Notes: generated from the sequence alone by a model not told the origin. Positions 7,589-17,105 are shown, numbered from the stretch's first letter. The stretch is DNA of 34,583 nt from Nostoc sp. ATCC 43529 (GCA_003326205.1 LWTK01000066.1:1-34583), one strand, 5' to 3'. Made by a program: numbers and translations.

Positions 7589-8212
7589 ATGGATCTTGGA
7601 GATTGCTACCGTTTATTGGGTTTAAGGTCGGGAGCCTCTTTTGCTGACATCAAAGCGTCTTATCGCCGATTGGCGCAGCAATATCACCCCGATATCAACC
7701 CAGACGACAACAAAGCAAAAGATAAGTTTATTGCCTTGACAGAGGCTTACAAAGTCCTGCTGACAGTAGTACTGCCAGAGGAAACAACTGCACATTCAAA
7801 TCAGGTGTCAACATCGGGACGCGATCGCCCCAAAGCAACGTATCGAGAAAAAACACCAGCAACCAAGGCGACTACCGAACAAGCAAGGACACCAAAGCCG
7901 CCAAATTTGGTAGAAATAGAACAGCGGCTCAAGTGGAAAACTTATGAGCAATTGCAGCGATTTTTGCAAGAGAGACGATTTCCCCAAGCCATCGCCCTAG
8001 CCGAAGCTTTATCAGATCGTTTATCAGGTGATGCAGAAGTCCGCCAATGGCTAGCAGTTGCCTACCAGATCTGGGGACGGGCGTTAATTTCTGAAAACCA
8101 GTTGCTTAAAGCTAGAATTTATCTTAAAAAAGCCCTAAAAACAGACCCTCATAATAAAAGCCTCTGGTATGAAGTGCAGCGTGATTTCGAGCGATTAGAA
8201 CAAATTTTTTGA
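7589..8212 (+). CDS. J-domain protein with C-terminal TPR-like region
   Basis: The N-terminal 60 residues are a J domain (CYRLLGLRSGASFADIKASYRRLAQQYHPDINP), with the HPD motif at residues 33-35 that stimulates DnaK ATPase. A polar linker follows (about 65-110), and the C-terminal 95 residues are helical with TPR-like periodicity (FPQAIALAEALSD..., LLKARIYLKKALKTDP). There is no Gly/Phe or zinc region, so it is a type III J protein, probably recruiting DnaK to particular clients. It stands alone on the plus strand. The client is unknown. Confidence 0.88.
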   Translation: MDLGDCYRLLGLRSGASFADIKASYRRLAQQYHPDINPDDNKAKDKFIALTEAYKVLLTVVLPEETTAHSNQVSTSGRDRPKATYREKTPATKATTEQARTPKPPNLVEIEQRLKWKTYEQLQRFLQERRFPQAIALAEALSDRLSGDAEVRQWLAVAYQIWGRALISENQLLKARIYLKKALKTDPHNKSLWYEVQRDFERLEQIF

Positions 8213-8373
8213 ATCAAAATACAGAATAATTCATCTCAAGTTCGCTTATTTACTTATAATTTGAAACTCTCCGTATCACAACGTCAGCCTTAGTTATGAG
8301 TAGTATTCAACCGGACATGGAACAGGACAAACAGGTAAGGATCTTTTTTCCCCTTCCTCTTGTCCTATTTTGC

Positions 8374-9576
8374 TTATCGCTGCCATTCGCACAACACTGC
8401 TCCAAGGGTAGCGATTCCCTCTACAATCTTTTCATTTGGTTGAAAGCTAAAAGCTAGCCTGATAGCATCATCCCCCTGTTTGTTGGCATAACACCGAGTT
8501 CCTGGTAGAAAGCTAACGCCGTATTCTGCACAAGCACTTAGGAGTGCTTTGGCACTGATATTTTGCGGCAATTTACACCAAACGAAAAAGCCGCCATCGG
8601 GACGTAAAGTGACTACATCGCTAGGAAATGCAGCAGCGATCGCTTCTAACAACAAATTACACTTATGACTGTAGGACGCGATTAACTTCTGAATATGAGC
8701 ATCTAATTTGCCAGTGGCGCAATAACGCCCAACTACATGGCTGACAAAAGGCCCCACAGGCCCTTCGCTTTTGAACATTGCCAAGCGCTCAATAATTGCT
8801 GGATTGCCACAAGCCCAGCCCAACCTGACACCAGGCGCAATAATTTTTGAGAAGGTACTCACATATAACACCCACCCCTCTTGGTCGAGGGATGCCAAGG
8901 AGGGCACAGGTTCTCCTTGAAAACGTAAATCCTTATATGCATCGTCTTCCACCACCAACACACCATATTCAGCCGCCAATGCTACTAGTTTTTGGCGGCG
9001 AAATAACGGCATAGTAGTGCCTGTGGGATTGTGAAAGGTGGGAATGGTGTAGATAAATTTAGGTCGAATGCCCCGTTTTTTCAAGTCGCTTAAAGTTTCT
9101 TCTAAGGCGTCCACATCCATTCCCAATTCATCAACAGGAATAGTAATCAGGTGTGCCCCAGCGTGGACAAATCTTACAACTACTCCCAAGAAGGTCGGGC
9201 CCTCCACAATTACCACATCACCGGGTTCAATAAATACATCTGGTAGTAAGCTGAGAATCTGACCAGAACCGTAGCCAATGAGAACGCGATCGCCATCGGC
9301 AGGGATTCCTTGAGCCTGCAAGCGGAGGATAATTTGCTCGTAGAGTTGAGCTGAAGGTGGGCCGTAATTAAGAGCGATCGCAGCTTCTTGTGCCAGCACA
9401 CTAGCACTTGCAGCCGCCAAATCAGTATGGGGAAAGAGAGTTGGATCGGCTAAACCGTAGGTAAAACTGACACTAACGATTTTAGTTAACTCTGTGCCAT
9501 AGGTTGGGGGTGCGGGGTTTTTGGCTCTTTCGGCAAACAAATCAGCAATTTCATAACTATGGGTAATAGGAGCCAT
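8374..9576 (-). CDS. PLP-dependent aminotransferase, class I/II fold
   Basis: A 400-residue fold-type I aminotransferase. Visible landmarks are YGSGQILSLLPDVFIEPGDVV, the HNPTGTTMP loop, VVEDDAYKDLRF (Asp contacting the PLP nitrogen), YVSTFSKIIAPGVRLGW (Lys forming the Schiff base) and a C-terminal Arg in DAIRLAF. This matches the 2-aminoadipate/MocR-like group, but without the GntR DNA-binding domain, so it is an enzyme rather than a regulator. The substrate cannot be set from sequence. I prefer the ATG at 9576 over a TTG two codons upstream. It is divergent from the binding-protein gene. Confidence 0.9.
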   Translation of the reverse strand: MAPITHSYEIADLFAERAKNPAPPTYGTELTKIVSVSFTYGLADPTLFPHTDLAAASASVLAQEAAIALNYGPPSAQLYEQIILRLQAQGIPADGDRVLIGYGSGQILSLLPDVFIEPGDVVIVEGPTFLGVVVRFVHAGAHLITIPVDELGMDVDALEETLSDLKKRGIRPKFIYTIPTFHNPTGTTMPLFRRQKLVALAAEYGVLVVEDDAYKDLRFQGEPVPSLASLDQEGWVLYVSTFSKIIAPGVRLGWACGNPAIIERLAMFKSEGPVGPFVSHVVGRYCATGKLDAHIQKLIASYSHKCNLLLEAIAAAFPSDVVTLRPDGGFFVWCKLPQNISAKALLSACAEYGVSFLPGTRCYANKQGDDAIRLAFSFQPNEKIVEGIATLGAVLCEWQR

Positions 9577-9740
9577 AAGCAATTCAAAATGAAGAAGAAT
9601 GCAGGAGTTAGAATTCAGAATTCACAATTGTGTCACTCAACCAGAATCGACTGTAGATTTTATTTGTTGATGGATGTATTCTTTCTTATAACATCATGAA
9701 AAGCATCATCAACATTGACTGATAGAACAGAATTACTACA

Positions 9741-10538
9741 GTGAAATCGATTAAGTGGAAGTGGCAACAGCTAATTTTGAGCTTAGGCTGTCTGCTACTG
9801 ATTCTTGCTTGTAACAGTTTCTATCCCAGTAGCAAGCAAGATGCTAAACTTCTCAAAGTTGCTACAGATCCTACCTTTATCCCTTTTGAAATCCAAACAG
9901 CTAGCGGGAAGTTAGAAGGGTTTGATATTGATTTGATCAATGCGATCGCTCAAGTTGCAGGGTTTAGAGTAAGTTTTGAAAATCTGCCCTTTGATGGCAT
10001 GATATCAGCTTTGCAAGCCAAAAGAGTTGATGCTGCAATTAGTGGCATTACAATTACCACCGAACGCTTGAAAACAATTGCTTTTTCACGACCTTATTTT
10101 AAAGCCGGGCTGGCGATCGCTGTGCGCCAAGACAATCAAAATATTAAAGACTTCAACAGTCTCCAGGGTAAAAAAATTGCTGTACAAATAGGTTCCACTG
10201 GAGCGGATTTTGCCAAAACCATCCCCAATGCTAAAATTAGCACTTTTAACTCTGGGCCAGAATTTTTTCAAGACTTACTCAATGGCAATGTTGATGCTGT
10301 AGTTAGCGATGCTTTCGCTACTTTATATGCGATTAACAATGGCAAACTCAAAGGCATCAAAGTTGTTGCTGACCTACTCACCGAAGAATACTACGGTATT
10401 GCCACACCCAAAGATTCCCCCCACCTAGAAACAATTAATAAAGCCCTAGCCGCTTTGTTATCCAACGGCACTTACAAGCAAATTTATCAAAAATGGTTTA
10501 GCGCCGAACCTCCGCAATTGCCAGAATCTTGGCAATAG
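9741..10538 (+). CDS. Amino-acid ABC transporter substrate-binding lipoprotein
   Basis: A 265-residue periplasmic binding protein of family 3. The N-terminus has a signal peptide with a lipobox-like LILAC, so Cys24 is probably lipid-modified. The mature part shows LKVATDPTFIPFEI, GFDIDLINAIAQVAGF, DAAISGITITTERL, FSRPYF and the hinge-region DAVVSDAFATLYAI, as in polar amino-acid binding proteins. The start is GTG at 9741. No permease or ATPase gene is adjacent, so it either serves a transporter encoded elsewhere or is part of a split system. The ligand is not predictable. Confidence 0.88.
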   Translation: MKSIKWKWQQLILSLGCLLLILACNSFYPSSKQDAKLLKVATDPTFIPFEIQTASGKLEGFDIDLINAIAQVAGFRVSFENLPFDGMISALQAKRVDAAISGITITTERLKTIAFSRPYFKAGLAIAVRQDNQNIKDFNSLQGKKIAVQIGSTGADFAKTIPNAKISTFNSGPEFFQDLLNGNVDAVVSDAFATLYAINNGKLKGIKVVADLLTEEYYGIATPKDSPHLETINKALAALLSNGTYKQIYQKWFSAEPPQLPESWQ

Positions 10539-10579
10539 GGCAGGGAGCAGAGGAGAGAATAATAACTACTAACTCTTCA

Positions 10580-10607
10580 CTCAGCACTCCTAACTCAGCA
10601 CTCCTAA
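10580..10607. repeat. Tandem 14-base direct repeat
   Basis: CTCAGCACTCCTAA occurs twice back to back in the gap after the binding-protein gene, followed by the ATGCCCCATGCCC-type low-complexity sequence seen elsewhere in the window. Confidence 0.7.
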
Positions 10608-10778
10608 TGCCCCATGCCCACTAAAATATTTTCTGCGTCAGAATTAATACTGCCACCAAAATCCACTGTTAAAACTACAATCTATTGTAAGTCTACTGTA
10701 GTCAGGGGCAGCCAATTGTGGCACCTTGGATCTTAGTGGCTAGAACCACCTTAGAACGGGAATTAAGGAACTTCCACT

Positions 10779-12920
10779 ATGCTGATTTGCCCTCAGTGTA
10801 AATTTGAAAACCCCAATACCAACAAATTCTGTCAAAAATGTGGCACGTCCCTGACTCACAAAGTCTGTCCTGAATGCAGTACCGATGTTCCTGTGAATGC
10901 ACTACGATGTCACAACTGTGGTACGGAATGTGGAACAGTATTTTGGGCAATTATTACTCAAGAAACGATTGAAGATCGGGGAGTAGGGAAAGAAGTCATA
11001 CAGACACAGGAAGATGGAGAGAAGTCTGAGCCACAGCTTCCGGCAATTGCTCCACCAACGCTAACAGCGAACAGCACTTCGGAGGACACGGAGAATTCCT
11101 TGTCCGAGTCTCCCGAAGTTCAGCTCATCGAAGATATAAACGTTCGCGCAGCTTCTCCAGGAGAAGTTATCCCCAAAAACGAGCATTTAGACTTATCTTT
11201 GCGTCTTCCTGCCCCTGCATCTCCCTCAGCCCCTAGTCCTGAAATTACATTAGGCTCATATTTAGATGCTCAAGAGCGCTATCAATTGTTAGAGTCTTTA
11301 CCTAGTCTAAAAAATATTACCGAGGTAGAGGCGAGAGTTTTAGACTGCCAGCCGTATCAAATATCACCTATTGAAGCAATATTAGGAAATCAGCAATCGG
11401 ATCTGGTAACCCCATCAGTGACAGCAAATGCAATTCCTAATCTTGCTAAACTTTATATTGCTTTAAAATACCAAGGTCACCCAGGAATACCACTTATTCA
11501 CGATGCATGGCAGCAAGATGATAAACAGGTACTAATAATTGAAGACCGCTCAAATTGGCAGCGTTTACTCGATTTGTGGCAAGAAGAGACAACGAGTTCG
11601 TTAAAAATTTTACACTGGTGTTATCAAATGACCCAACTGTGGGCAGTATTGGAACCAGTAAATTGTCGTCAAAGTCTATTGGAATTGTCGAATTTGCGAT
11701 TGGATGAAGACCAAACGCTAGCGCTACAAAGATTGTATGTAGAATCACAGGATAATCAGGCGATCGTAAAGTCACCAGAAGATGAACAAGCCTTATCTGT
11801 GATTTCAGAGCAACCGTTAACTATCCAGGCTTTGGGGCGAGTTTGGCAAACGTTATTTAGACAGACTCAACGCACTCAATTTGGTTCTGTAGTGCAGATG
11901 TTAGGAGATTTAGAGGCAGGTAAAATTGAAACGATTGCACAATTGCGATCGCGTTTGCAGGAAATCTCCGTCGAACTGGAAGCACTAGGAGCTGGAAGTT
12001 TGCCTCTAACACAGGAGAAACATACTGTTGTGCAATCAGAAGAACCAGAAGAAATCATTAGTAAAACTGATGATATGCCAACTATTGTGCTGGCAATGCA
12101 GTTAAGTAGCTTGGAAGATGCAGGACGAACAGATGTAGGCCGTCAACGTCATCATAACGAAGACTACTTTGGTATTGAAACTAAAGTTGAGAAGTTGGAG
12201 TTGCCCAAAACTCGAATTCTGCAAGGGCATGGTTTGTATATCCTCTGTGATGGTATGGGTGGACACGCTGGCGGCGAGGTAGCCAGTGAGTTAGCAGTTA
12301 AGACTCTCAGGCAATATTTTCAAGAACACTGGATTCCTAATCAACTGCCAACAGAAAATAGCATTCGCGAGGCAGTTTATTTAGCTAATCAGGCAATTTA
12401 CAAGCTTAATCAACAAGATGCTCGTTCTGGAGTTGGGCGTATGGGTACAACTCTGGTAATGCTTTTAATTCAAGATACTCAAGCAGCAGTCGCTCATGTC
12501 GGAGATAGCCGTCTGTATCGCGTCACGCGCAAGCAGGGATTAGAACAAGTCACAGTAGATCACGAAGTCGGGCAACGGGAAATTACAAGGGGAGTGGAAG
12601 CAAGTATAGCTTACGCTCGCCCTGATGCTTACCAACTTACCCAAGCCTTGGGGCCTCGCGATCAAAACTCCATTAATCCTGATGTAGGCTTTTTCGAGAT
12701 TAATGAAGATACCCTTTTAATATTGGCATCAGACGGTTTATCAGATAATGATTTACTAGAAACTCATTGGCAAACTCACTTAGAACCTTTACTGAGTTCT
12801 GCCGCTAACTTAGAACGTGGCGTCACAGAATTAATTGATTTGGCAAACCAACACAATGGTCACGACAATATTACTGCTATACTGATTCGGGCAAAAGTGC
12901 GCCCAAATCTCGAAAGTTAA
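10779..12920 (+). CDS. Zinc-ribbon / pseudokinase-like / PP2C phosphatase
   Basis: A 713-residue multidomain signalling protein. Residues 4-47 hold two zinc ribbons (C4, C7, C18, C21 and C30, C33, C44, C47). A Ser/Pro/Glu-rich linker follows to about 155. Residues 167-400 resemble a degenerate protein kinase: YQGHPGIPLIHDAWQQDDKQ parallels the kinase next door, but no HRD or DFG is found. Residues 447-705 are a PP2C domain with NED (461-462), DGMGGHAGGE (491-500), GTTLV, VAHVGDSRLYRV, LASDGLSDND and HDNITAI, all metal-binding motifs intact. Thus it should remove phosphate from Ser/Thr. AAGGAA lies before the ATG. The following kinase is probably its opponent. Confidence 0.92.
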   Translation: MLICPQCKFENPNTNKFCQKCGTSLTHKVCPECSTDVPVNALRCHNCGTECGTVFWAIITQETIEDRGVGKEVIQTQEDGEKSEPQLPAIAPPTLTANSTSEDTENSLSESPEVQLIEDINVRAASPGEVIPKNEHLDLSLRLPAPASPSAPSPEITLGSYLDAQERYQLLESLPSLKNITEVEARVLDCQPYQISPIEAILGNQQSDLVTPSVTANAIPNLAKLYIALKYQGHPGIPLIHDAWQQDDKQVLIIEDRSNWQRLLDLWQEETTSSLKILHWCYQMTQLWAVLEPVNCRQSLLELSNLRLDEDQTLALQRLYVESQDNQAIVKSPEDEQALSVISEQPLTIQALGRVWQTLFRQTQRTQFGSVVQMLGDLEAGKIETIAQLRSRLQEISVELEALGAGSLPLTQEKHTVVQSEEPEEIISKTDDMPTIVLAMQLSSLEDAGRTDVGRQRHHNEDYFGIETKVEKLELPKTRILQGHGLYILCDGMGGHAGGEVASELAVKTLRQYFQEHWIPNQLPTENSIREAVYLANQAIYKLNQQDARSGVGRMGTTLVMLLIQDTQAAVAHVGDSRLYRVTRKQGLEQVTVDHEVGQREITRGVEASIAYARPDAYQLTQALGPRDQNSINPDVGFFEINEDTLLILASDGLSDNDLLETHWQTHLEPLLSSAANLERGVTELIDLANQHNGHDNITAILIRAKVRPNLES

Positions 12921-12929
12921 ATGTAAATG

Positions 12930-12991
12930 GGGAGTGGGGAGTAATTTTCCTTGTCTCCCTCATCTTCCCTTATTCCCTATTCCCCACTCCC
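12930..12991. repeat. Inverted repeat between phosphatase and kinase genes
   Basis: GGGAGTGGGGA at 12930-12940 and its exact complement TCCCCACTCCC at 12981-12991 are separated by 40 bases rich in C and T. Lying in the 98-base gap of a two-gene unit, it could form an mRNA hairpin that lowers readthrough or protects the upstream message. Confidence 0.6.
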
Positions 12992-13018
12992 TAATCCTCT
13001 TACCTCATAGGTTGTATT

Positions 13019-14302
13019 GTGGTTACTCTGACGCTGTTAGAACCGCAACAGAAAACGCCACTCCATCAGTGGTGCTTTGAAAACTCTTCCATAATTCGCG
13101 TTGGTCGAGCAGCAGACAATCATGTTGTTTTAACTGATAGTTTGGTTTCTCGGCATCATCTAGAACTTAGACAAGTCGATTCTGGTAGCAATGGCGACGC
13201 TTGGCAATTAATTAGTCAGGGTACAAATGGAACTTTCCTTAATGGTGTCCTGGTAATTCAAAGTCTGCTACCAGATAATTCGCTATTACAGCTGGCACAG
13301 GGAGGCCCAATACTGCAATTCCAAATCCAGGAGGTAAAACCACCGGAGGCTTCGTTTTCCTGGCAAGAGATACAGGAAACGCTGGAAAACGCAGTTCCAA
13401 CAGTCTCCTCAGCAAAAAATCCGGGGATTTTATCTTACACTTGCACCCATGAAGGTAATTCCCCGAATAATTTGTTTTGTATCCACTGCGGCCAACCTCT
13501 GTCAGTACAACAGATGATTCGCCATTATCAGGTGTTGCGAACTCTGGGACAAGGAGGTATGGGTACTACCTATCTGGCTTGGGATGCAGCTGGTTTGATT
13601 GCGGGTATGCCACAACTGCTGGTGTTGAAGCAAATGAATGCTGATATGGTGAGAATTGCCAAAGCTCAAGAGTTGTTTGAGCGGGAAGCACACACTCTCA
13701 AATCTCTCAAGCATCCTGGAATTCCCAAGTATTATGATTTCTTTGTGGAAGGTGGAAAAAAATACTTGGCAATGGAACTAATCCACGGACAAGATTTAGA
13801 AAAACTTATTTCCACTACAGGCCCAGTAACCCCAGCCCAAGCGATCGCCTGGATGATCCAAACCTGCGATATCTTAGACTATCTTCATAGCCAAGAGCCT
13901 CCACTCATCCACCGCGATATTAAACCCGCCAACTTGATGGTGCGAAGTTTTCAAAATCGCATAGTGGTGCTGGACTTTGGTGCAGTTAAGGAAATTGGCA
14001 CAGCGCCCGGTACTCGTATTGGCGCAGAAGGTTACTGCGCTCCCGAACAAGAACGAGGACAACCTTTGACGCAATCTGATTTGTATGCAATTGGGCCAAC
14101 ACTGATTTTTCTGCTCACTGGCGAAAATCCCTTCAAGTATTACCGCCAACGGGGGCGACACTTCAGGTTTGATGTGGCAAAAGTTCCTACCATTAGTCCC
14201 CAATTAAGAGATGTTATTGACCGCGTTACCGAACCATTGCCACGCGATCGCTATCAGACTGCCAAGGAATTAGCTACAGCCTTAGCTACTTGTCAAGTTT
14301 AG
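13019..14302 (+). CDS. FHA-domain serine/threonine protein kinase
   Basis: A 427-residue Hanks-type kinase. An FHA phosphothreonine-binding domain occupies about residues 20-105 (VGR 28-30, SRHH 44-47, GTNGTFLNG 68-76). A zinc-ribbon-like element follows (C142, C154, C157; one usual Cys is missing). The kinase domain spans 170-425: glycine loop GQGGMG, K204 in LVLK, HRDIKPANLMV with D300, DFGAV at 319-323 and APEQ. All catalytic residues are present. There is no membrane segment, so it is soluble. The start is GTG. It follows the PP2C gene by 98 bases, suggesting an opposed kinase-phosphatase pair. Confidence 0.93.
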   Translation: MVTLTLLEPQQKTPLHQWCFENSSIIRVGRAADNHVVLTDSLVSRHHLELRQVDSGSNGDAWQLISQGTNGTFLNGVLVIQSLLPDNSLLQLAQGGPILQFQIQEVKPPEASFSWQEIQETLENAVPTVSSAKNPGILSYTCTHEGNSPNNLFCIHCGQPLSVQQMIRHYQVLRTLGQGGMGTTYLAWDAAGLIAGMPQLLVLKQMNADMVRIAKAQELFEREAHTLKSLKHPGIPKYYDFFVEGGKKYLAMELIHGQDLEKLISTTGPVTPAQAIAWMIQTCDILDYLHSQEPPLIHRDIKPANLMVRSFQNRIVVLDFGAVKEIGTAPGTRIGAEGYCAPEQERGQPLTQSDLYAIGPTLIFLLTGENPFKYYRQRGRHFRFDVAKVPTISPQLRDVIDRVTEPLPRDRYQTAKELATALATCQV

Positions 14303-14414
14303 GGAGTAGTAAGACGGGGAGATGGGGTAATAACCAATGCTCCATGCACCATGACGCCACTTGCTTTAAGTCGGCAGAGCCGCCCAAAGCAGTGGCTCCC
14401 CTATGCCCTATGCC

Positions 14415-14633
14415 CTATTCTTCATCCCAAGCTTCTACAGCTAGCAATTCGCTGATTGGGTCTTGCATACTAAACCCAAAGTCCAGCAATTCTTGTTTCC
14501 AGTGCTGCCATTCGTTGCCGTAGAGCAAAGCGATTTTCCAGATACTATCGCTTGGCTTGATAATATTCGATTCTATGAGTGATTGCACGTTACGCTGCAA
14601 TTTCACCATTGGGTGAATTACTTGCTGAGTCAT
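14415..14633 (-). CDS. Small DUF4327-like protein
   Basis: A 72-residue soluble acidic protein. The pattern LIES..I.PSDSIWKIALLY....W..WK.ELLDF.FSMQDPI.ELL..EAWDEE resembles the short cyanobacterial DUF4327 family as I recall it (LVEKG..., EW, EL, D.I..L...E.W). Its role is unknown. A GAGG sits two bases from the ATG, closer than ideal. It is convergent with the kinase gene. The balance of hydrophobic and charged residues is coding-like, and the strand is free of other genes. Confidence 0.6.
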   Translation of the reverse strand: MTQQVIHPMVKLQRNVQSLIESNIIKPSDSIWKIALLYGNEWQHWKQELLDFGFSMQDPISELLAVEAWDEE

Positions 14634-14892
14634 AACCTCGATTGAATTCAGATTTTGTTTGGTAAATGCTTAATTAAAACTGCTTTCCATTCTGCAATTG
14701 GTGCCGGCTCGTAGAGTGGTTTAATTTGGTAAAGCTAGTCTTAACTTTCTAACTATACCATAACAAACTCTACTCAATTACTGGGAAATTGATTTTTGTA
14801 CGGTAATCACCACCAAAATACTCTAGTTGTGCTAAGCACTCCTTCAACTTCTTGCATAAGTCGGGCAAGGGTTAAGGTATGAGGTGGATAAA

Positions 14893-14952
14893 GGCTAAGT
14901 AGGACTGCTCACCTGGGTGAGGGCAGCTGGTAAAAGTTTATTTCTTTTAGCC
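14893..14952 (+). ncRNA. Candidate structured RNA element
   Basis: Two hairpins lie next to each other: CTG+CTCACC / GGTGAG+CAG (14905-14926, with a GG bulge) and TAAAAG / CTTTTA (14931-14949). In addition GGCTAA (14893-14898) is complementary to TTAGCC (14947-14952), giving an alternative closing stem that competes with the second hairpin. No known RNA family was recognised. Strand and function are inferred only. Confidence 0.3.
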
Positions 14953-15210
14953 ACAAAAAATAAGTGTGTTTGTCGAAAAAACCATGAAACACGGGCTAAT
15001 TAGCAAGTTTTTGACTGAATGTGAAGTTTGCAATTGAGTAGGAATGTCTACCCTTTATATTTCTTTAAACGTTATTTACATTATCGCAAACATCTTCAGT
15101 TAAGCAAATTTATAGTAAATCTTTATATATTTTTAATATTTTGAACAGAGAATAAAACCTGTAGGATTGCCTTGTTTAGCCATAGGAGAGGGTTTTGCTT
15201 TGAAGGTGAG

Positions 15211-15262
15211 GGGGCGATGCCTACGGCGAGCTTCTCTACGAGACGCTGCGCGAACGCTAACG
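15211..15262. repeat. Dispersed cyanobacterial repeat, second copy
   Basis: This segment contains GAGACGCTGCGCGAACGCT, matching the element near 1947, preceded by GGCGAGCTTCTCTACGAG, which is partly self-complementary (CTTCTCTACGAGA). Confidence 0.6.
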
Positions 15263-15500
15263 CTTCCTTAAATTGCCCGTGCAGTGTTGGTTTAGCACAG
15301 ATCTGCTTTAGATTTTTGGCCTGCTTTTGAATTTTGTGTGAAAAATTTATAGCCAAGATGTTAGTTTCTGTTGAACAGGTGGGTATCCTCATAGCGGGAG
15401 GCTTGCTGATACCTAAGCATTTATCGCAGTAATTATTAATACATTTTATATTGAGACGAAGACTTTATTAGACGTAACTTAAATTTACCTTATTTTAAAT

Positions 15501-17105
15501 ATGAACTCTGAGCGTACTGCTGATAATATATATTTGCAATATATTCAAAAATTACTCCCAGGTATTAACGCTGATACTTTATCAAAGATTGCTGGAATCC
15601 TGTCACAAACTTCATGGGATAATCCTAATTGTTCAGATGATTGGAATAACCTAGCAGTAGTAGCGTTGAGTGAGGCAGAACTGGATGTTAGTAATTTAGA
15701 TTTGCGCTCATTCTATCTTGAAATGGCTTTTGAAGCATTGAATAATGGTTTAGATGTCGTAGATAGACATCCGCTTTGTGCTACTCATCTTGCTTTAATT
15801 TTTAGCATGATTGGAGAAAAACAAAAAGCAATAGAGATAGCACTTAATACCTTGATAAATACTCTACAAACTGCTTATACAACTTCCAATAATTACTCTC
15901 ATTGTTTAATATACATATTTACAGATAATAAAAATATCTCCGATCCCGATCGCAAATGTTTGGAACAAATTTTATTAACTGAAAATAGCTATGAAAAAAC
16001 AGTTTTTTTGTTAATTGAAGTAATATGTCGTTCACAGCTAGTTTTTTACACTGCTGTGAGTCGCCGTTTCTTACATTTAGCTTCTCAACTTTTTCCAAAT
16101 TCAGTTGATATTGGGCTAAAGCTAGGAATATCTAGTTTAATTTCTGGAGAACTGGAAGGAATTTTATATTTACATCAAGCTAGAAAATTAGCGTCAAATC
16201 ACGCACCTGTTCTTCAAGCACTGCACTTAGCTTACCGGGATTTAAACCAGATAGAAGCCTCAAATTACTGGCAGGAAGTCTCTCGTAAATTTTATCAGCC
16301 AAACTCTTTATCTTCAGAGTGGCACTGGACGCAATTACCAAGCAATAGCCTCTTTACTTATGTGCCTTTTGAAGAGAATTTAATAATGGCAGTTGAGCCA
16401 AGCTTGCGTAGTATTGTCACAAGTGTATTAATTGCCGAACAAGACTGGTTCGAGAAAGAGATGGAGTTTTGGCGCAATAGTATTAAACCTGGTATGACGG
16501 TGATTGATGTCGGTGCTAATGTTGGCGTCTATACTTTTAGTGCTGCTTTAAAAGTTGGTTCTAAGGGGCGAGTGTTAGCAGTTGAACCTTTCTCAGGTTG
16601 TGTACATTGTTTGCAAGAAACCTGTAGAATTAATCAATTATCATGGGTTAATGTTTGTGCAGGGGCAGCTAGCGATCGCAATGGTACTGTAAAGTTACTA
16701 CTACATTCTGCGAACGAACTTAACCAAGTGATTTCTAGTGATGCAGCAGAAAATATATCTTCAGACTCTTTTGAGGAAGCGACGTGTTTTACTTTGGATA
16801 GTCTGATTGAGCAAGAGAACATCGAGAGAGTGGATTTTCTTAAAATAGATGCAGAAGGGCATGAAATGTCGGTTCTTGCTGGTAGCCAGAAGTTACTGAC
16901 TGAGTTTTCGCCAATAATTTTATATGAAAATATTGCAGGTAGCCAAGGCAGCAATATTGAGGTTGCACAGTATTTAACTAATAAAGGATATGAACTGTTT
17001 TACTATCAACCTTATACACAAAAACTGATACCAATAAATTTTACTAAAGATTTTCAGGAGCAGCTAAATTTCATCGCTTTTCCTCCTAAAAAACAACAGG
17101 ACTAA
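15501..17105 (+). CDS. TPR-like / FkbM-family methyltransferase
   Basis: A 534-residue protein. Residues 1 to about 290 are helical with TPR-like periodicity (SGELEGILYLHQARKLASNHAPVLQALHLAYRDLNQIEASNYW). Residues about 330-520 are an FkbM-type SAM methyltransferase: GMTVIDVGANVGVYTFSAA (SAM loop), VLAVEPF (acidic residue of the second strand), VDFLKIDAEGHE (family motif) and PIILYEN. FkbM enzymes O-methylate sugars or polyketides. With an O-GlcNAc transferase and a pilin nearby, methylation of a pilin glycan is a reasonable inference. The last codons and stop lie inside a REP hairpin. Confidence 0.88.
   Translation: MNSERTADNIYLQYIQKLLPGINADTLSKIAGILSQTSWDNPNCSDDWNNLAVVALSEAELDVSNLDLRSFYLEMAFEALNNGLDVVDRHPLCATHLALIFSMIGEKQKAIEIALNTLINTLQTAYTTSNNYSHCLIYIFTDNKNISDPDRKCLEQILLTENSYEKTVFLLIEVICRSQLVFYTAVSRRFLHLASQLFPNSVDIGLKLGISSLISGELEGILYLHQARKLASNHAPVLQALHLAYRDLNQIEASNYWQEVSRKFYQPNSLSSEWHWTQLPSNSLFTYVPFEENLIMAVEPSLRSIVTSVLIAEQDWFEKEMEFWRNSIKPGMTVIDVGANVGVYTFSAALKVGSKGRVLAVEPFSGCVHCLQETCRINQLSWVNVCAGAASDRNGTVKLLLHSANELNQVISSDAAENISSDSFEEATCFTLDSLIEQENIERVDFLKIDAEGHEMSVLAGSQKLLTEFSPIILYENIAGSQGSNIEVAQYLTNKGYELFYYQPYTQKLIPINFTKDFQEQLNFIAFPPKKQQD

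Larger units (their letters stand above)
14634..15500. other. Long intergenic region upstream of the fkbM gene
   Basis: About 870 bases without a credible gene. It contains a candidate structured RNA (14893-14952), a dispersed repeat (about 15211-15262) and an AT-rich stretch just before the next gene. A minus-strand frame of 89 codons at 15123-15392 runs through the dispersed repeat and is not believed. Confidence 0.55.

Noticed and set aside
8296..8457. A 54-codon ORF starting MSSIQPDMEQDKQ
   Set aside because: Its second half overlaps the 3' end of the aminotransferase gene in antisense. The first 13 residues could be the remains of a gene start, but nothing supports function.
15123..15392. 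A minus-strand ORF of 89 codons
   Set aside because: It runs through a dispersed repeat and has no coding features.
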